The notes beneath the pieces were generated by a model. The model was not told the DNA's origin. It saw nothing but the letters and a program-made list of their open reading frames with translations, and did not search any database. From positions 3,596,001 to 3,660,000 of the forward strand of contig JYIP02000001.1 of NCBI GenBank assembly GCA_001051155.2: DNA of 64,000 nt. Direction: 5' to 3'. Source of the DNA: Chrysoporthe austroafricana (lineage: Eukaryota > Ascomycota > Sordariomycetes > Diaporthales > Cryphonectriaceae). The position numbers were made by a program, and so were the translations under genes. Shown here piece after piece: positions 23,724 through 35,249 of the stretch. Each line of letters opens with the position of its first letter. The stretch's first letter is position 1.

Positions 23724-24797
23724 ATGCCCTCCCACGCAGCAACCTACAGCACGCTCAGCGTGGTCGGTTTCTTCCTTCTCTGGGGCGTCATGTCCCTCAA
23801 CGGAGGCTCTCCAGCCATGCTCAACAGCGCCTGGACCGGCATCTTCCCCGACGGTTCGGTCCTCAAGACCAAGCATACCGGCATCTTCCCCCTGGACTTC
23901 CAGCTCAACGTCCTCATCGCCTTCTTCGCGGCCGTGAGCAAGCTCCGTGACGTCGATCCGGGCCCCTACATCATGCTGCTGGACCTGACAACTGCCCTAC
24001 TGGCTATCAATATGGCCGTGCTGATCGAGAGCCGGCGCCGCTCGGGCTTCTGGCTGCGCAGCCCCGCCCTATGGCAGTACGCATGGAACTGCGGCGGTGT
24101 TGCTGTCTTCCTGCCCATATGGTGTCTGCTATACGTTACGCAGCGTGACTCTACCGGAACAATGCCAATAGCGGCGTCCGAGGCTCAGATTTTCCCGCTT
24201 ACGGCCGTGCTGAGCGTCTTCCTGGAGGCGCCGCTGCTGCTACCCGCCTGGCTGGGCTGGAGCCCAACCGCAATCCAGGATGGCGTCGTGCTCTTCTTTT
24301 GTGGACCACCAATCTTCAGCATTTTCCAGATATTCGTCTCGCAGATGATCAGAGACCCACAGGAGAGTATATCAAATTCATCCAAGCAAGGAGTCCAAAG
24401 GGCTTACCTCATCACCGGGCTCATCACAGGCCTAACCCATATCGGCAGCATCATCTACGCGCTCCTTTCATCGGAACCGTGCCAATTACTGAGCAGAGTC
24501 TACCTCCCGCACAATGGTCTCGTCCGGACCGGAGAGGCCAACATTCTTACCGAGGCGGCGTTCCTATTCCTCCAGTACGACTATGTAATCATCAACGCCA
24601 CGGTACTCGCTCTAGGCACGCACTTGTTGTGGATGAAGCCCGGGAGCGAGCAAGTCGCCAAGAGCCAGAGCTCTGGCTCGGTGATGACATTCTACGCAAT
24701 CACTGCCGTTCTGGGCCCTGGAGCGAGCCTGGCGTTCGCGCTTTCTTGCGAGGAGCATGCTGTGGAAACCACAAAGACCAGTGGGAAGCATATTTAG
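23724..24797 (+). CDS. Polytopic integral membrane protein, unknown; possible membrane cyclase
   Basis: A single-exon gene of 357 residues with seven or eight predicted membrane helices spread over the whole length. No motif of a known transporter family is visible. Polar or charged residues recur near helix ends, for example FPLDFQLNVLIAFFAA, IESRRRSGFW and EANILTEAAF. In size and topology it resembles the unusual membrane terpene-cyclase-like proteins of fungal meroterpenoid clusters (AscI-like), but this resemblance is from memory and weak. It is divergent from the flavin monooxygenase and 1.4 kb upstream of the PKS start. That position supports a role in the same pathway, either a membrane step on a hydrophobic intermediate or transport. 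The ATG at 23724 is the first in frame and is preceded by CAACC. Confidence 0.8.
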   Translation: MPSHAATYSTLSVVGFFLLWGVMSLNGGSPAMLNSAWTGIFPDGSVLKTKHTGIFPLDFQLNVLIAFFAAVSKLRDVDPGPYIMLLDLTTALLAINMAVLIESRRRSGFWLRSPALWQYAWNCGGVAVFLPIWCLLYVTQRDSTGTMPIAASEAQIFPLTAVLSVFLEAPLLLPAWLGWSPTAIQDGVVLFFCGPPIFSIFQIFVSQMIRDPQESISNSSKQGVQRAYLITGLITGLTHIGSIIYALLSSEPCQLLSRVYLPHNGLVRTGEANILTEAAFLFLQYDYVIINATVLALGTHLLWMKPGSEQVAKSQSSGSVMTFYAITAVLGPGASLAFALSCEEHAVETTKTSGKHI

Positions 24798-26182
24798 ACG
24801 TGACAAGTTGCGCTTGAGATAGTTTTCATAGAGATGCATTACTAGATCTCGGAAAACAGGTCGGCCGGGTATAGCAAACCGACGAATGGAAAATCCGTGT
24901 GTGGAGAGGTCTTTCCGCTGCGTCATACGGTGTTGATAGCTGAGGGCCAAGAAGGGGCTGAAGGTATGGAGATGAATACAGGGAAGACTGGACGAGCATT
25001 GAGGCCAGGTTGCTCATACTTTCGGTTTGTAATTACCAAAGTAATAAGTTACGTATAGTGTGGTCCATTCAAATCAACCATCTAAATGAAATCATCTCAG
25101 AGATGGCTCCTGTTGGCTTTGACGGGCACTCAGTCACATCGACCAGCCGTCACAGAAGGCCATTTCTAGGCGGTGTCGAATCCTCCCACATCTAGCACGT
25201 TCCAGACGTAGAGGCGAGAAATGACTTCACAGCCGATAGTCCTATCATGAGACATCGTACCAATAAGCGCTGAATACGATAATTACTGTATTGCGCGCTA
25301 TTTGGTCCTCTTAGGCTCTTGGAAGAACTCTAGACATTATCGCTTATCAACCTCCTCATGATGGAGCTAAAAGCCACATCAGGATATCTTCGCGAAATCT
25401 ATCCGATATCGAAACAAACGAAAGAGGATTCGGAAGGATCGAGCTGATTGTAAGACTACAACCCCAATGGTACCGCAGTGATTGTGGCGTTCTGCTCGCC
25501 TATGCAAGGTCGGACACTCACGGTCCGCTTATCTGACAGTATGATTCATCTCACAATCTTCTCGCGATACTGGCAGGAACCGAAGAGTGCGGCACACACA
25601 CAACTCAGGGATGCCGCCGAGAGGCGAGTCGTTTCATGTGACTTGTACCCAGGCATGCCGGGCCGCCTGCGCGCCACGGCATGCTCGGCGCGCATTGCTG
25701 AGCCTCACTGTGAAAGGATTGAAGGAAGGAAGCAGGGTGGGACATCTACGGACCACATCTCTCCGCCGCATGTGCCTATCACCACGTATGCGCCGCGGCG
25801 GTTCTTACCTGCCGCCGTGCGTATGGAGGACAGACGCCTTCCGGTTGGCCGTAGAGTGACGGCTTGTCTGTGGTCTGAGACCGGAGGATGTAGGGTTCTA
25901 GACATAGGGGAGCCGACTGAGGATGACACCGAGATAAGGTGTACTTGAAGGCACAATTATCCACGGTGACCATGGATTGTATATGAAGCGAGGCAGTCGC
26001 TCTGCTCTGAGGTATGGAAGCCAGACACATCTTTCAGACATTAAGCACGCGTCTCTTCTTCCCTAGGCTCTTTAGATATCTAGCCTCGACCTTGCCTAGG
26101 CTCTTTAGATCTTCAGCCTTGACTTCCCCTCGGCTCTTCAGATCTTCAGCCTTGATCTTCGACTGGATCAAGCCAAGACAAG
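24798..26182. other. PKS upstream region
   Basis: No convincing coding frame. It ends in three tandem 33-bp repeats (listed separately) directly before the PKS start, and it is the likely promoter and 5' leader of the core enzyme. Confidence 0.6.
26068..26166. repeat. Three tandem 33-bp repeats in the PKS leader
   Basis: Units 26068-26100, 26101-26133 and 26134-26166 each begin ctctt(t/c)agat and end in a purine-rich gg, with a few substitutions between copies. The last unit ends 16 bp before the PKS ATG at 26183. Upstream bases ccctagg look like the end of a further decayed unit. Confidence 0.85.
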
Positions 26183-29100
26183 ATGCCTGGCACACTCAGG
26201 TCCACACGATCGTCCTCCCCCTCATCTTCAGATGAGGGCTCAGGCGGCTACCGGACTACGCCTGGAAGTAGTTATCTCCGAGATGACTACCCTGCCGCCT
26301 CGATGCCGGGCTACTCGGAGAAGCCTCTCTCAGAGCAGTTGGAGCCGATTGCCGTTGTCGGCATGGGTGAGTGAGGAAATGAAATAAGATCCTGTCTTGA
26401 CTGAGCCACAAGCACAGACAAGCTGACGAGATGACCCATCTAACAGGTTGCCGCCTGCCCGGCGACGTCTCGACCGCTTCCGAATTTTGGGATATGATGA
26501 TGAACAAACGCTCTGGCCAGAACCCCAAGGTGCCAGCCAACAGGTTCAACATCGATGCGCACTTCCATAAGAACCGTGAGCGGCCGGGCAGCTTCCCCGT
26601 CCTGGGCGGCTATTTTATCAAAGAAGACCTCGAGGATTTCGACCCGGGCCTCTTTAACATCACGCCCATCGAGGCTATGTGGATGGACCCGCAGCAGCGA
26701 AAGCTGTGCGAGGTCGTCTACGAGGCATTTGAGTCGGGTGGAATCTCGCTCGATGCTATCGCGGGCAGCCGTACGGGCGTCTTCGCTGCCAGTTTTACGT
26801 CCGACTGGCAGCAGATGTCGTTTAAGGAGCCGTCGTTCCGGCATACTATGGCGGCCACGGGCGTCGACCCTGGCATTCTAAGTGACCGGATCAGCTACGT
26901 TTTCAACCTGAACGGGCCTAGTATTCTATGCAATACGGCCTGCTCCTCGTCCATCTACGCGCTACACAACGCGTGTATAGCTCTGCGCAATAACGAGTGC
27001 GACGGCGCCGTTGTCGGCGGCACCAACCTCGTCTTTACCGTCGACCAGCAGATGAACACGGCCAAAATCGGGGTGCTTTCGCCTCGGGGCACGTGCTTTA
27101 CGTTTGACGAGAGTGCCGACGGCTACGGCCGCGCCGAAGGCGTCGGCGCCGTCTACCTCAAGCGCCTGTCGGACGCGGTGCGTGATGGGGATCCTGTGCG
27201 GGCCGTCCTCCGCGGCAGCTCCGTCAACCACAACGGGCGTGTCTCGTCCGCTAGCATTTCGTACCCTGGCGTGGATGGCCAAGCGTACGTTATGGCTGAT
27301 GCCTACAGGCGTGCGGGCGACCTCGACCCCATGCTGACGGGTTATTTCGAGTGTCACGGCACAGGCACGGCCGTCGGGGATCCCATCGAAGTCGAGGCAG
27401 TTGGGCGGGCCATGAACCACAACCGGCGGCCAGGCGTCGACGACAAGCTCATGATCGGCGCCGTCAAGACCAATATTGGCCACGGCGAGGCGGCCAGCGG
27501 CCTCTCGGCGCTCATCAAGGCCGTGCTGATCGTCGAGCGCGGCATCATCCCACCCACCATTGGCATCAAGAAGCTGACGTCCAAGATCAAGTGGGACGAG
27601 TGGCAGGTGCAGGTGCCAGTCGAGCCGACGCCATTCCCGGCCCATCTGCCCATCCGCCGCGTGTCCGTGAACACGTGCGGCTACGGTGGCACCAACGCGC
27701 ACGTTATCGTCGAAGAGGCTGGCTCCATTCTGCGCCAGCCGCAGACTTACAAGTTTGTCGACGACAACATCCTCTCCGTAACGGGCATGAAGGCTCATGC
27801 GCCACGCCGCGCCGCCCACCGCAAGCGGCCCTTCCTGCTGCCCTTTTCGGCCCACGACAAGCCCACCCTGCGGCGGAATATCGTGAACCACGGCAAGGTC
27901 GCCGACAAGTACAACCTTTTGGATCTCTCGTATACGCTCGGGTGCCGCCGCAGCACGCTTGCAAGCAAGGGCTTTACTGTGGCCAGCTACAACACACTCA
28001 ACGACGTCTTTAGCAACATCGAGTCGTCCTTCACCTATGCAGACAAGAAGCGCGAGCAGGTGCCCACCATCGGCTTCGTGTTCACCGGCCAGGGCGCACA
28101 GTGGCCGCGGATGGGCGCCGAGCTGCTGGAGTATAGCCCGCGCTTCCTGCAGTCGATCCAGGCACTCGACCGGGCGCTCGACGAGCTGCCCGACGGGCCC
28201 AAGTGGGCTATCGAGGATCTTCTCGTCGAGGACGAGGCGACATCACCAGTTCACGAGGCCGAGTTCTCTCAGCCGCTGTGTACCGCTGTGCAGATCGGCC
28301 TCGTTGACCTGCTGGCCGACTGGGGCATCCGCCCCGTCGTGACCGTGGGCCATAGTAGCGGAGAAATCGCGGCCTCATACGCCGCCGGCCGGGTCTCGGC
28401 AAAGGAAGCTATTGTAGCAGCCTACTACCGCGGCATGGCTACGAAGGACGTCCAGCAGGGCGGTGCCATGATGGCCGTAGGGCTGGGCGCTGAGGCCGCC
28501 GAGTCGTACCTCGCCTCGTTCGCGGGCAAGGTCATCGTCGCCTGCCACAACTCGCCCTCGGGCGTGACTCTCAGCGGCGATGAGACGGCGTTGCAGGAGC
28601 TCAAGGCCAGGTTCGACGCCGAGAGCATCTTTGCGCGTCCCGTGAAGACGAACGGCAAGGCATACCACTCGCACTACATGGCCCCGGTGGCCAAAAAGTA
28701 CGAGGCGCTCTTCCGGGCGGCGAGGAAGCACACCTCCTTCGACCGGCCGGAGCAGGAAGCGTCAGCGGGCATCAAGATGGTCTCCTCCGTGACCAATTCC
28801 GTGATTCCCGAGACCACAGTAGTGGACGAGAAGTACTGGAGTGCCAACTTGCGCAGCCCCGTGCTGTTCAACCAGGCCGTACAGACCATCCTGACGACCG
28901 AGGAGTTCGACGTCGACCTCATGATCGAAGTCGGCCCGCACTCGGCTATGGCTGGCCCCATCAAGCAGATCAAGGCCGCGCTCCAGGCGGAGAAGCTCGA
29001 CTACCTTTCGACGCTGCTACGCGGGCAGGACTCGGCCGTGCAGATGCTCAAGCTGGCGGGAGAGATGTTCCTGCGCAGCTACCCCCTCCAGATGGAGCGC

Positions 29101-32100
29101 GTCACCGCCGCCTACGTCAGCGAGGCCAAGGGCAGCAAGGGCTCCGTCATCGTCGACCTGCCGCGCTATGCATGGAACTACACGCGGCAGTTCTGGCCGG
29201 AGAGCCGCGCCAGCCGCGAGCACCGGCGTGCTACGCACCCGCGGCACGACCTGCTCGGGCAGCTCGTTATCGGCGCGTCGCCATCCGAGCCGTCCTGGCG
29301 CAATGTGCTCCGGATCCGCGACCTCCCGTGGCTTAAGCACCACTCGCTCGGCGGTGAGGCCGTCTTTCCTGCTGCAGGCTACTTCTCTATAGCTATCGAG
29401 GCCGCTACCCAGCTCAACGAGCGGAGCGAGAAGCCCGCGAACGTGAAGAACTACGTCTTGCGCGACGTGTCTATTAAGAAGGCACTAGTCACGCCCGACA
29501 ACGACGACGGAATCGAGGTGCTGACCAACCTGCGCCAGTCCATCGTGTTTGGCGCCGGGTGGTGGGATTTCAGTGTGTCGTCTGTAGACGCTGATGGCAC
29601 CAAGAAGGGGCACATGGCCGGCACTATCGGTATTAATACGACTGATAAACCCCAGACGCCTCGTACGGTGCCGCAGTTCCCTCAGCGTGCGACCGGCCGG
29701 GCCTGGAACCAGGCACTGCGCGAGGTCGGATTCGACTACGGCCCGACGTTCCAGGATATGGATAATATCTGCTTCGATGGCAAGCGGTACGAGGCCAGCA
29801 GTACGACCAATATCAAGCAGACCGTCGATGAGTCTCTAGGCGAGTCGCGGCACGCGCTACACCCGGCCGTAGTCGACTCGACGCTCCAGCTTAGCATCGT
29901 GGCCATTTACGCCGGGCGTACTAACGCCATGGATTGCGGCGTGGTGCCGGTGCAGGTCGACGAGGTGACCATCTGGCCGCCGACGGCCGAGCAGTTGGCC
30001 ACAGGCAAGGCGAGCGCGTATGCCTGGGTCGACCGACGTGGCATCCGCTCGTTCGAGAATAGCGTGCAGATGACGGCCGCCGACGGCAAGATGGTTATGG
30101 AGATCGTCAACGTGCGCACGACGAGCTACGAGGCCGCCGTGCCGCAGAAGGACGATTCAGCACTGGTGCCGGCGCCGTACGGCGAGATGGCCTGGCAGCC
30201 CGATATCGATATGCTTGTGGAGACTGGCAAGGCCAATACCTTCGGTCCGGCCGAGCTGGCGGACCTGACTTTGTTCAAGTACCCAGCGCTGAAGGTCTTC
30301 CACGTCTGCGTCGGACACCATGCGGCGCATTCCCTCCTTAGCCAGAACCCTCGCGCTCTCTGGACTCTGGCTATCATGTCGGGTAGCCAAGAGCAGGTTG
30401 ACGAGGCCAAGAAGGCACTGAGCGGTTTCGCGAACGCAAACGTGATCAGCCTCGACCTCTCGCAGGGACCAGAGGAGCAAGGCCTAGCGGCCGAGTCGTA
30501 CGACGTCGTCTTGGCTCGAACCGACCTGGTCGATGCAGGCCTGCACCGCCTTGCTAAGCCGAACGGCTTCGTCATCTCGTTCGTCGGCCAGAAGTCCAAC
30601 ATGACGAAGGTGCCCGGCCCAGCGGTGGCCGGGGCCAACGGCCACCTGCCGCACAATATCCAGCTGGTCTACCGCACGAGTCCCGCGGCGATCATCTCCC
30701 AGGTGCAGTCGGCTCTCGGCAGCCTGGGCTGGGACATCCAGGTGTCAAAGCTAGAGACCCTCGTCGAGTCTAGCAACATCACGGCGAAGCATGTCGTCAT
30801 GCTCACAGACTTCGAGGGCCCGCTCCTGGCTTCCGTCACCGAGAACGAGTTCGTGGCCGTCCAGAACATCACCAACACGGCGTCGTCTCTCTTGTGGGTC
30901 ACCAGCGGCGGACTGCTGGAGGGCAAGCAGCCCGAGCACGCCATGGCGTCCGGGCTCGCGCGTTCCGTGCGGGCTGAGCAGGCGTCCCTCGATTTCAGAA
31001 CCGTTGATGTGGACGTGGACAACACACCCTCGCAGATGATCCGGGCCATTACTAGAATCGCGCAGCTGCAGTACTCAAAGAGCGAGGAGCAGCCTGAGAA
31101 CGAATTCTGCGTGGCCAAGGGTATGACGTACATCAGCCGTCTGGTGCGCAGCGATGCTCTGAACGACAGGTTTGCCGGCTCGGACAAGGCTCAGCTCGTC
31201 AAGTTCTCGCCCAAGGACCGAATCCGTGGCAAGGTGGTCCACGGTAAGGTCTTGTTTGAGGAGCTCCAAGAAGAAGACACCATTAAGCCGGGACACGTCG
31301 AATTGCAGGTCCAGTGCAGCGGAGTGACCAGGGAGGGCGTGCTTGTCGTTACCGGTGCCGACTATCCTACCTCGTTCAGCCACGAAATCGGCGGCGTGGT
31401 GACCAAGTGCGGCGCAGGCGTCACCTCCCTGAAGCCTGGTGATAGGGTAGTGGGTTTCAATGTCGACAGATTTTCCAGTTACCAGCAGGTGCCCGAGAGC
31501 ATGCTTTACAAGCTCGGGTCGAACGGCAACATGGAGGAGGTAGTGAGCCTGCTGATGGCCTACGCAGCGGCTCTGTATGGCCTAGATACGCTTGCCCGCC
31601 TCGGACCCAAGGAGATAGTTCTTATTCTCCATAATACCGGTGCCACTGGCACTGCTGCCGTAAAGGTGTCTCAGGCCCGAGGCGCTACCCCGTACGTTGT
31701 GGCTAAGACAGATGAAGAAGTCGATTTCCTCCAGAAGCACCTTGGACTGCCCCAGCGGCAGATCATCCGGTCGAGCATCTCGTCTGTCTCGGCACAGATA
31801 GAGCAACTGACCAGCGGCCATGGCGCCGATGTTGTCTTCAGTGCTGGCAGCGCGGTTGATACGCACGATGCTACCGAGGCTTGGCGGTGTATTGCTCGTT
31901 TCGGCCGCTTCGTCGACGCGGGTCGAAAGGATGTGCTCAGCCGCAGCGCGCTCGACACCTTCCCTACGCGGCGCGGCGCCCTTTACATGCCGTTCGATGT
32001 GCTTGATCTCCTGGAGGCTCGCCCCGAGGCCGTCATTGTACTCTTCCCCGTCATTATCGACATGTTCAAGCAAGGTCGCATCACTACTCCCGGCGTGGTC

Positions 32101-33431
32101 CAGCCCGTCAGGCTTGCTGACCTAGACAAGGCTATTTCGGCTTACTCGGACGCCTTTGGTTCCGCCAAGTACGTCGTTCAGTACACCGAGTCGTCCATTC
32201 AGGCCATTCCCAGCAAGAGGACCAAGCTCAGCTTCAGTCCAGACGTCACCTATCTGCTTGTCGGCTGCTTGGGTGGTCTTGGCCGTAGTTTGACGTCGTG
32301 GATGATGGAGTCCGGGGCGCGTAGGTTTGCGTTCCTCTCACGTTCTGGCACCGACGCTCCGTCGGCAGCGAAGCTCGTCCGGGACATCGAGGCAGCAGGT
32401 GCCATTGTCCAAGTTGTCCGGGGTGATGCCACCAACCACGCCGATGTCGTCCGAGCCGTCAAGGAGATCCCACCCACACACCCGATCAGGGGTGTTGTTC
32501 ACGCCGCCATGGTTCTGCGAGTAAGTAATGCCCAATAAGCCTTAGGGTGTGCTATCTGACTGACCATCGTCTTCTGCAGGACGCCCTTTTCCACTCCATG
32601 TCATTTGACAGCTGGAAGACTTCGGTAGCACCCAAGGTCCTCGGTGCCATGAACCTGCACTCCGTCCTTGGAAACACGCCCCTAGACTTCTTCCTTATGA
32701 CGAGCTCCGTCTCCGGCGTTCTGGGTACGCCAGGGCAGGGCAACTACGCCGCAGCTAACAGCTACCTCGATGCGCTCGCACGGAACCGCATGCGCCAGGG
32801 CCTGTCGGCGGTGGCGAGCGTAATCCCCATGGTCCTCGGCGTCGGCGTCGTCTCGGAGAACACGGAGCTGGAGGACAACCTGCGTCGCAAGGGCATGTAC
32901 GGCATCGACGAGGAGCACCTGCTGCAGTCGTTCGAGGCGTCCATGCTCGCTTCGTCCGCCAAGGAGAAACTCGGCATGGACCACGTCGTCATCGGGCTCG
33001 ACCCGGTGCTGCTGCAAAAGGCGGTCAACGACGAGGTGGCCACCGATAGCTTCTGGACGGAGGACGCGCGCTTTAGCCACGTTGTGCACGCTATGAGCTC
33101 GTCGAAGAACGTGGGCGCCGGGGCCGGCGGGCAGAATATCCCGGCAGCCATCAAGGCGGCGGCGTCGCCGGCCGAGGCGGTGAGCCTTGTGACGGGACAT
33201 TTCATTGAGAAGCTGGTGCGGCTGTTGATGCTGGACGAGGAGGGCGTAGACGCGCACAACGGCTCGATTGCTTCATATGGCGTGGACAGCATGATTGGCG
33301 CGGAGCTGCGGAATTGGATCTTCAAGGAGTACCGCATGGATATTCCATTCCAGCAGCTGCTTGCGGCCACGTTGACGATTGACAAGTTTGCGAAGCAGGT
33401 TTGTGAAAGTGTTGGCGTTGTCATGGCTTAA
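26183..33431 (+). CDS. Highly reducing type I polyketide synthase (KS-AT-DH-ER-KR-ACP)
   Basis: Core enzyme of the cluster, 2,369 residues, iteratively building and reducing a polyketide chain. Three exons: 26183-26366, 26447-32520 and 32580-33431. The introns are 26367-26446 (GTGAGT) and 32521-32579 (GTAAGT). KS spans about 55-482, with active Cys227 in NTACSSS, His365 in ECHGTGT and His407 in NIGHGE. AT starts near 604, with Ser698 in GHSSGE. DH has His1027 in HSLGGEAVFP and Asp1205 in DSTLQ. Residues about 1281-1645 hold the structural core and a methyltransferase remnant with no GxGxG SAM motif. ER runs about 1645-1976, but its nucleotide motif is HNTGATGTAA instead of the usual GGVG form. 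KR has GCLGGLGR and Tyr2142, and ACP has Ser2323 in GVDSM. There is no release domain, so another enzyme or spontaneous chemistry must free the chain. Confidence 0.96.
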
Positions 33432-33698
33432 TCCGGAGCTATTCAACGTCCAATGGTCGGGATCCAATAACAGGAGCACAAATCGTCATAGACCAGCACT
33501 AAATGTCTTCGGAGATGGAATACTCTCCCAGACCATAGATTTAGATCTCATTCCACGTTTCAGAAACCCAGGGGCCTGAACAGGACCGCTTTGTCTGTAC
33601 ATGAGAGCAAATGTCCAGAGTTTATGCAATTGACAGCCCGAGTTCCTGGAGTTCCATGACAATCAAATCTATGTCGACGGGGCGAGATGATGTCCGTG
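33432..33698. other. PKS 3' flank
   Basis: Short 3' flank after the PKS stop. A minus-strand frame here could add a further exon to the small gene at 33699-34045, but support is weak. Confidence 0.4.
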
Positions 33699-34045
33699 TC
33701 ACTGTGCAGCGCTAAATCGCATTCTTTTGTCAATCCAAAATGGCTTGTCTTCCAGATTCTCGAAGAGCGCATACAGATCTGCGTCGTATTCACCAAAGAC
33801 CCCCATTGTGATTTGAGTATCTGTCCAAGCGCAATCACCGCCGGGAAACATTCCCGTTCAGGCCCAAAGCCAACTCGTAATGATCCGAGCGTACATGCGC
33901 GTAAGATTCCTTTGAGGTCTGCAAACGCACTCTCAGTATCGATTGGAAGAATGTGCATGGTCCAATTCCGATGTTTGTCCGTCAGCCGAGCAACCACTGC
34001 CCCCAGCCCTGCCGAGTTAGTGGATATGTCCCGTTGCCGATGCAT
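33699..34045 (-). CDS. Small hypothetical protein, two-exon model
   Basis: Not recognised. A GT-AG intron at 33821-33894 (GTACGC donor, GGACAG acceptor, phase 1) joins two frames that both look protein-like: MHILPIDTESAFADL in exon 1 and MGVFGEYDADLYALFENLE in exon 2. The model gives 90 residues from the ATG at 34045, stopping at 33699-33701. The exon-1 frame stays open upstream to about 34150 without an ATG, so an earlier exon may exist. A spliced 3' extension is also possible. No domain was identified. Confidence 0.3.
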
Positions 34046-34157
34046 GATCCCCAGAGTCACAGCCCGTTTCTTGATGTAAATGTCCTTCGACCGGGCAAAT
34101 ACGCGCTTGGTCCGCGTACCACACTGTATGAAGCTGCTTGCTTCGGCTGGACCTGAG

Positions 34158-35249
34158 CTACGCTATGGTCCGTGGTTGTCCATGGCGGTCGAGCTCGTAG
34201 AAAACTTTCTTCTGATGGGCCTGCCGGGTCTGCCTCTGAGGCAGCGCGGACGGGTATTGGTCTCTGTCTCCCGTGTTGATGCAAGGCGGGTCGAACCCTC
34301 CCGGGTCACAACGAGGCCGCGTCGTGGAGGAGGCGGGTCGCTGGCTGCCGTGACGAGGCTCGTCGGTCGCGGCCACGATCTTAGCCGTGCGGTGCTTCGA
34401 GTTGGGAGGTAGGACGGGCACTCCCACGGGCCGCCAGGGCTGGACAGGCGGGCGGCCCCTCACGCGCTCCCTGAACCGGCGCGCGTATTCAGCTCCAAAG
34501 ACCTCCGCGATCCGCGCGTCCTCGTGGTCCTCGAGGCCTAGCATGATGGGCGTGAACCCGAGCTCGTCCGCTTCCGGATCGGCAGAGACGGCGTCCTCCT
34601 CCTCTTCAGACAGCGTCGGGCTCGGCAGGCGGTTGTTGCGGTTGAGGCGCAATAACATGTATTCCTCCTGCATCTCGCGGAAATAATCATCTGATCGCTT
34701 CAGCGATTCGTGTATTCGTTGCCGCCAGGATTCCCGCTGCGCTTCCGCCTCTGCCTCCGCCAAGGGGTTGCGTTCGTCGCTTTCGCGCCCAGGGCTGGGT
34801 TCCTTCCTGGCTTTCTTGTAAGGCCGGGACGCAACGGGATTATCGTCGGCTGCTTTTCGTTTAGAATTTCCGGGGCTAGCTGCCGTTGCTGCCGCTGCCG
34901 CTGCCGCCGCCGCCGCTGCCTCCGCTGCCTCCGCTGCCTCCGCTGCCTCCTCCGCTGCTATTTCCGACAAGGGGTCGTAGTCGTCGTACTCGTCATATTC
35001 GCCATATTCGTCATCACCTCCGCACCCGGAGCTGTTTTCTGTCCCAGCTTTCTTACAAGGCGGGGGGGACCCATGGATATCATCGTCCTCGAAAGCCTCG
35101 GCTACCCTTGGTTTAGAAGCCCCGGGGTGAGATGGCGCTATTCCTGCGTCCTCTTCGCTGCTAGCTTTGCGCCCTTGCGCTTCCTTCTGTGAAGGGTCGA
35201 GCAGATGTGGCGAGCCCTTGAGGGCGCGGGTTGCTCTTCGCTTGGGCAT
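34158..35249 (-). CDS. Ala- and acid-rich hypothetical protein
   Basis: Single-exon frame of 363 residues from the ATG at 35247-35249. No known domain. The N-terminus is basic (MPKRRATRAL). An acidic DEYGEYDEYDDYD stretch is followed by a long Ala/Glu run around residues 110-135, coded by imperfect GCx repeats. Two PYKKARK/PCKKA basic patches and an EEEEDA segment follow. A moderately charged part with EVFGAEYARRFRERVRGRPP comes before the C-terminus. The composition suggests a disordered nuclear protein. The run of 14 Ala codons is a site for length variation. It lies 0.7 kb past the PKS stop and has no evident link to the pathway. Confidence 0.5.
   Translation of the reverse strand: MPKRRATRALKGSPHLLDPSQKEAQGRKASSEEDAGIAPSHPGASKPRVAEAFEDDDIHGSPPPCKKAGTENSSGCGGDDEYGEYDEYDDYDPLSEIAAEEAAEAAEAAEAAAAAAAAAAATAASPGNSKRKAADDNPVASRPYKKARKEPSPGRESDERNPLAEAEAEAQRESWRQRIHESLKRSDDYFREMQEEYMLLRLNRNNRLPSPTLSEEEEDAVSADPEADELGFTPIMLGLEDHEDARIAEVFGAEYARRFRERVRGRPPVQPWRPVGVPVLPPNSKHRTAKIVAATDEPRHGSQRPASSTTRPRCDPGGFDPPCINTGDRDQYPSALPQRQTRQAHQKKVFYELDRHGQPRTIA

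Noticed and set aside
26962..27891. 309-codon minus-strand open frame
   Set aside because: Antisense shadow of the PKS ketosynthase region; composition only mirrors the coding strand.
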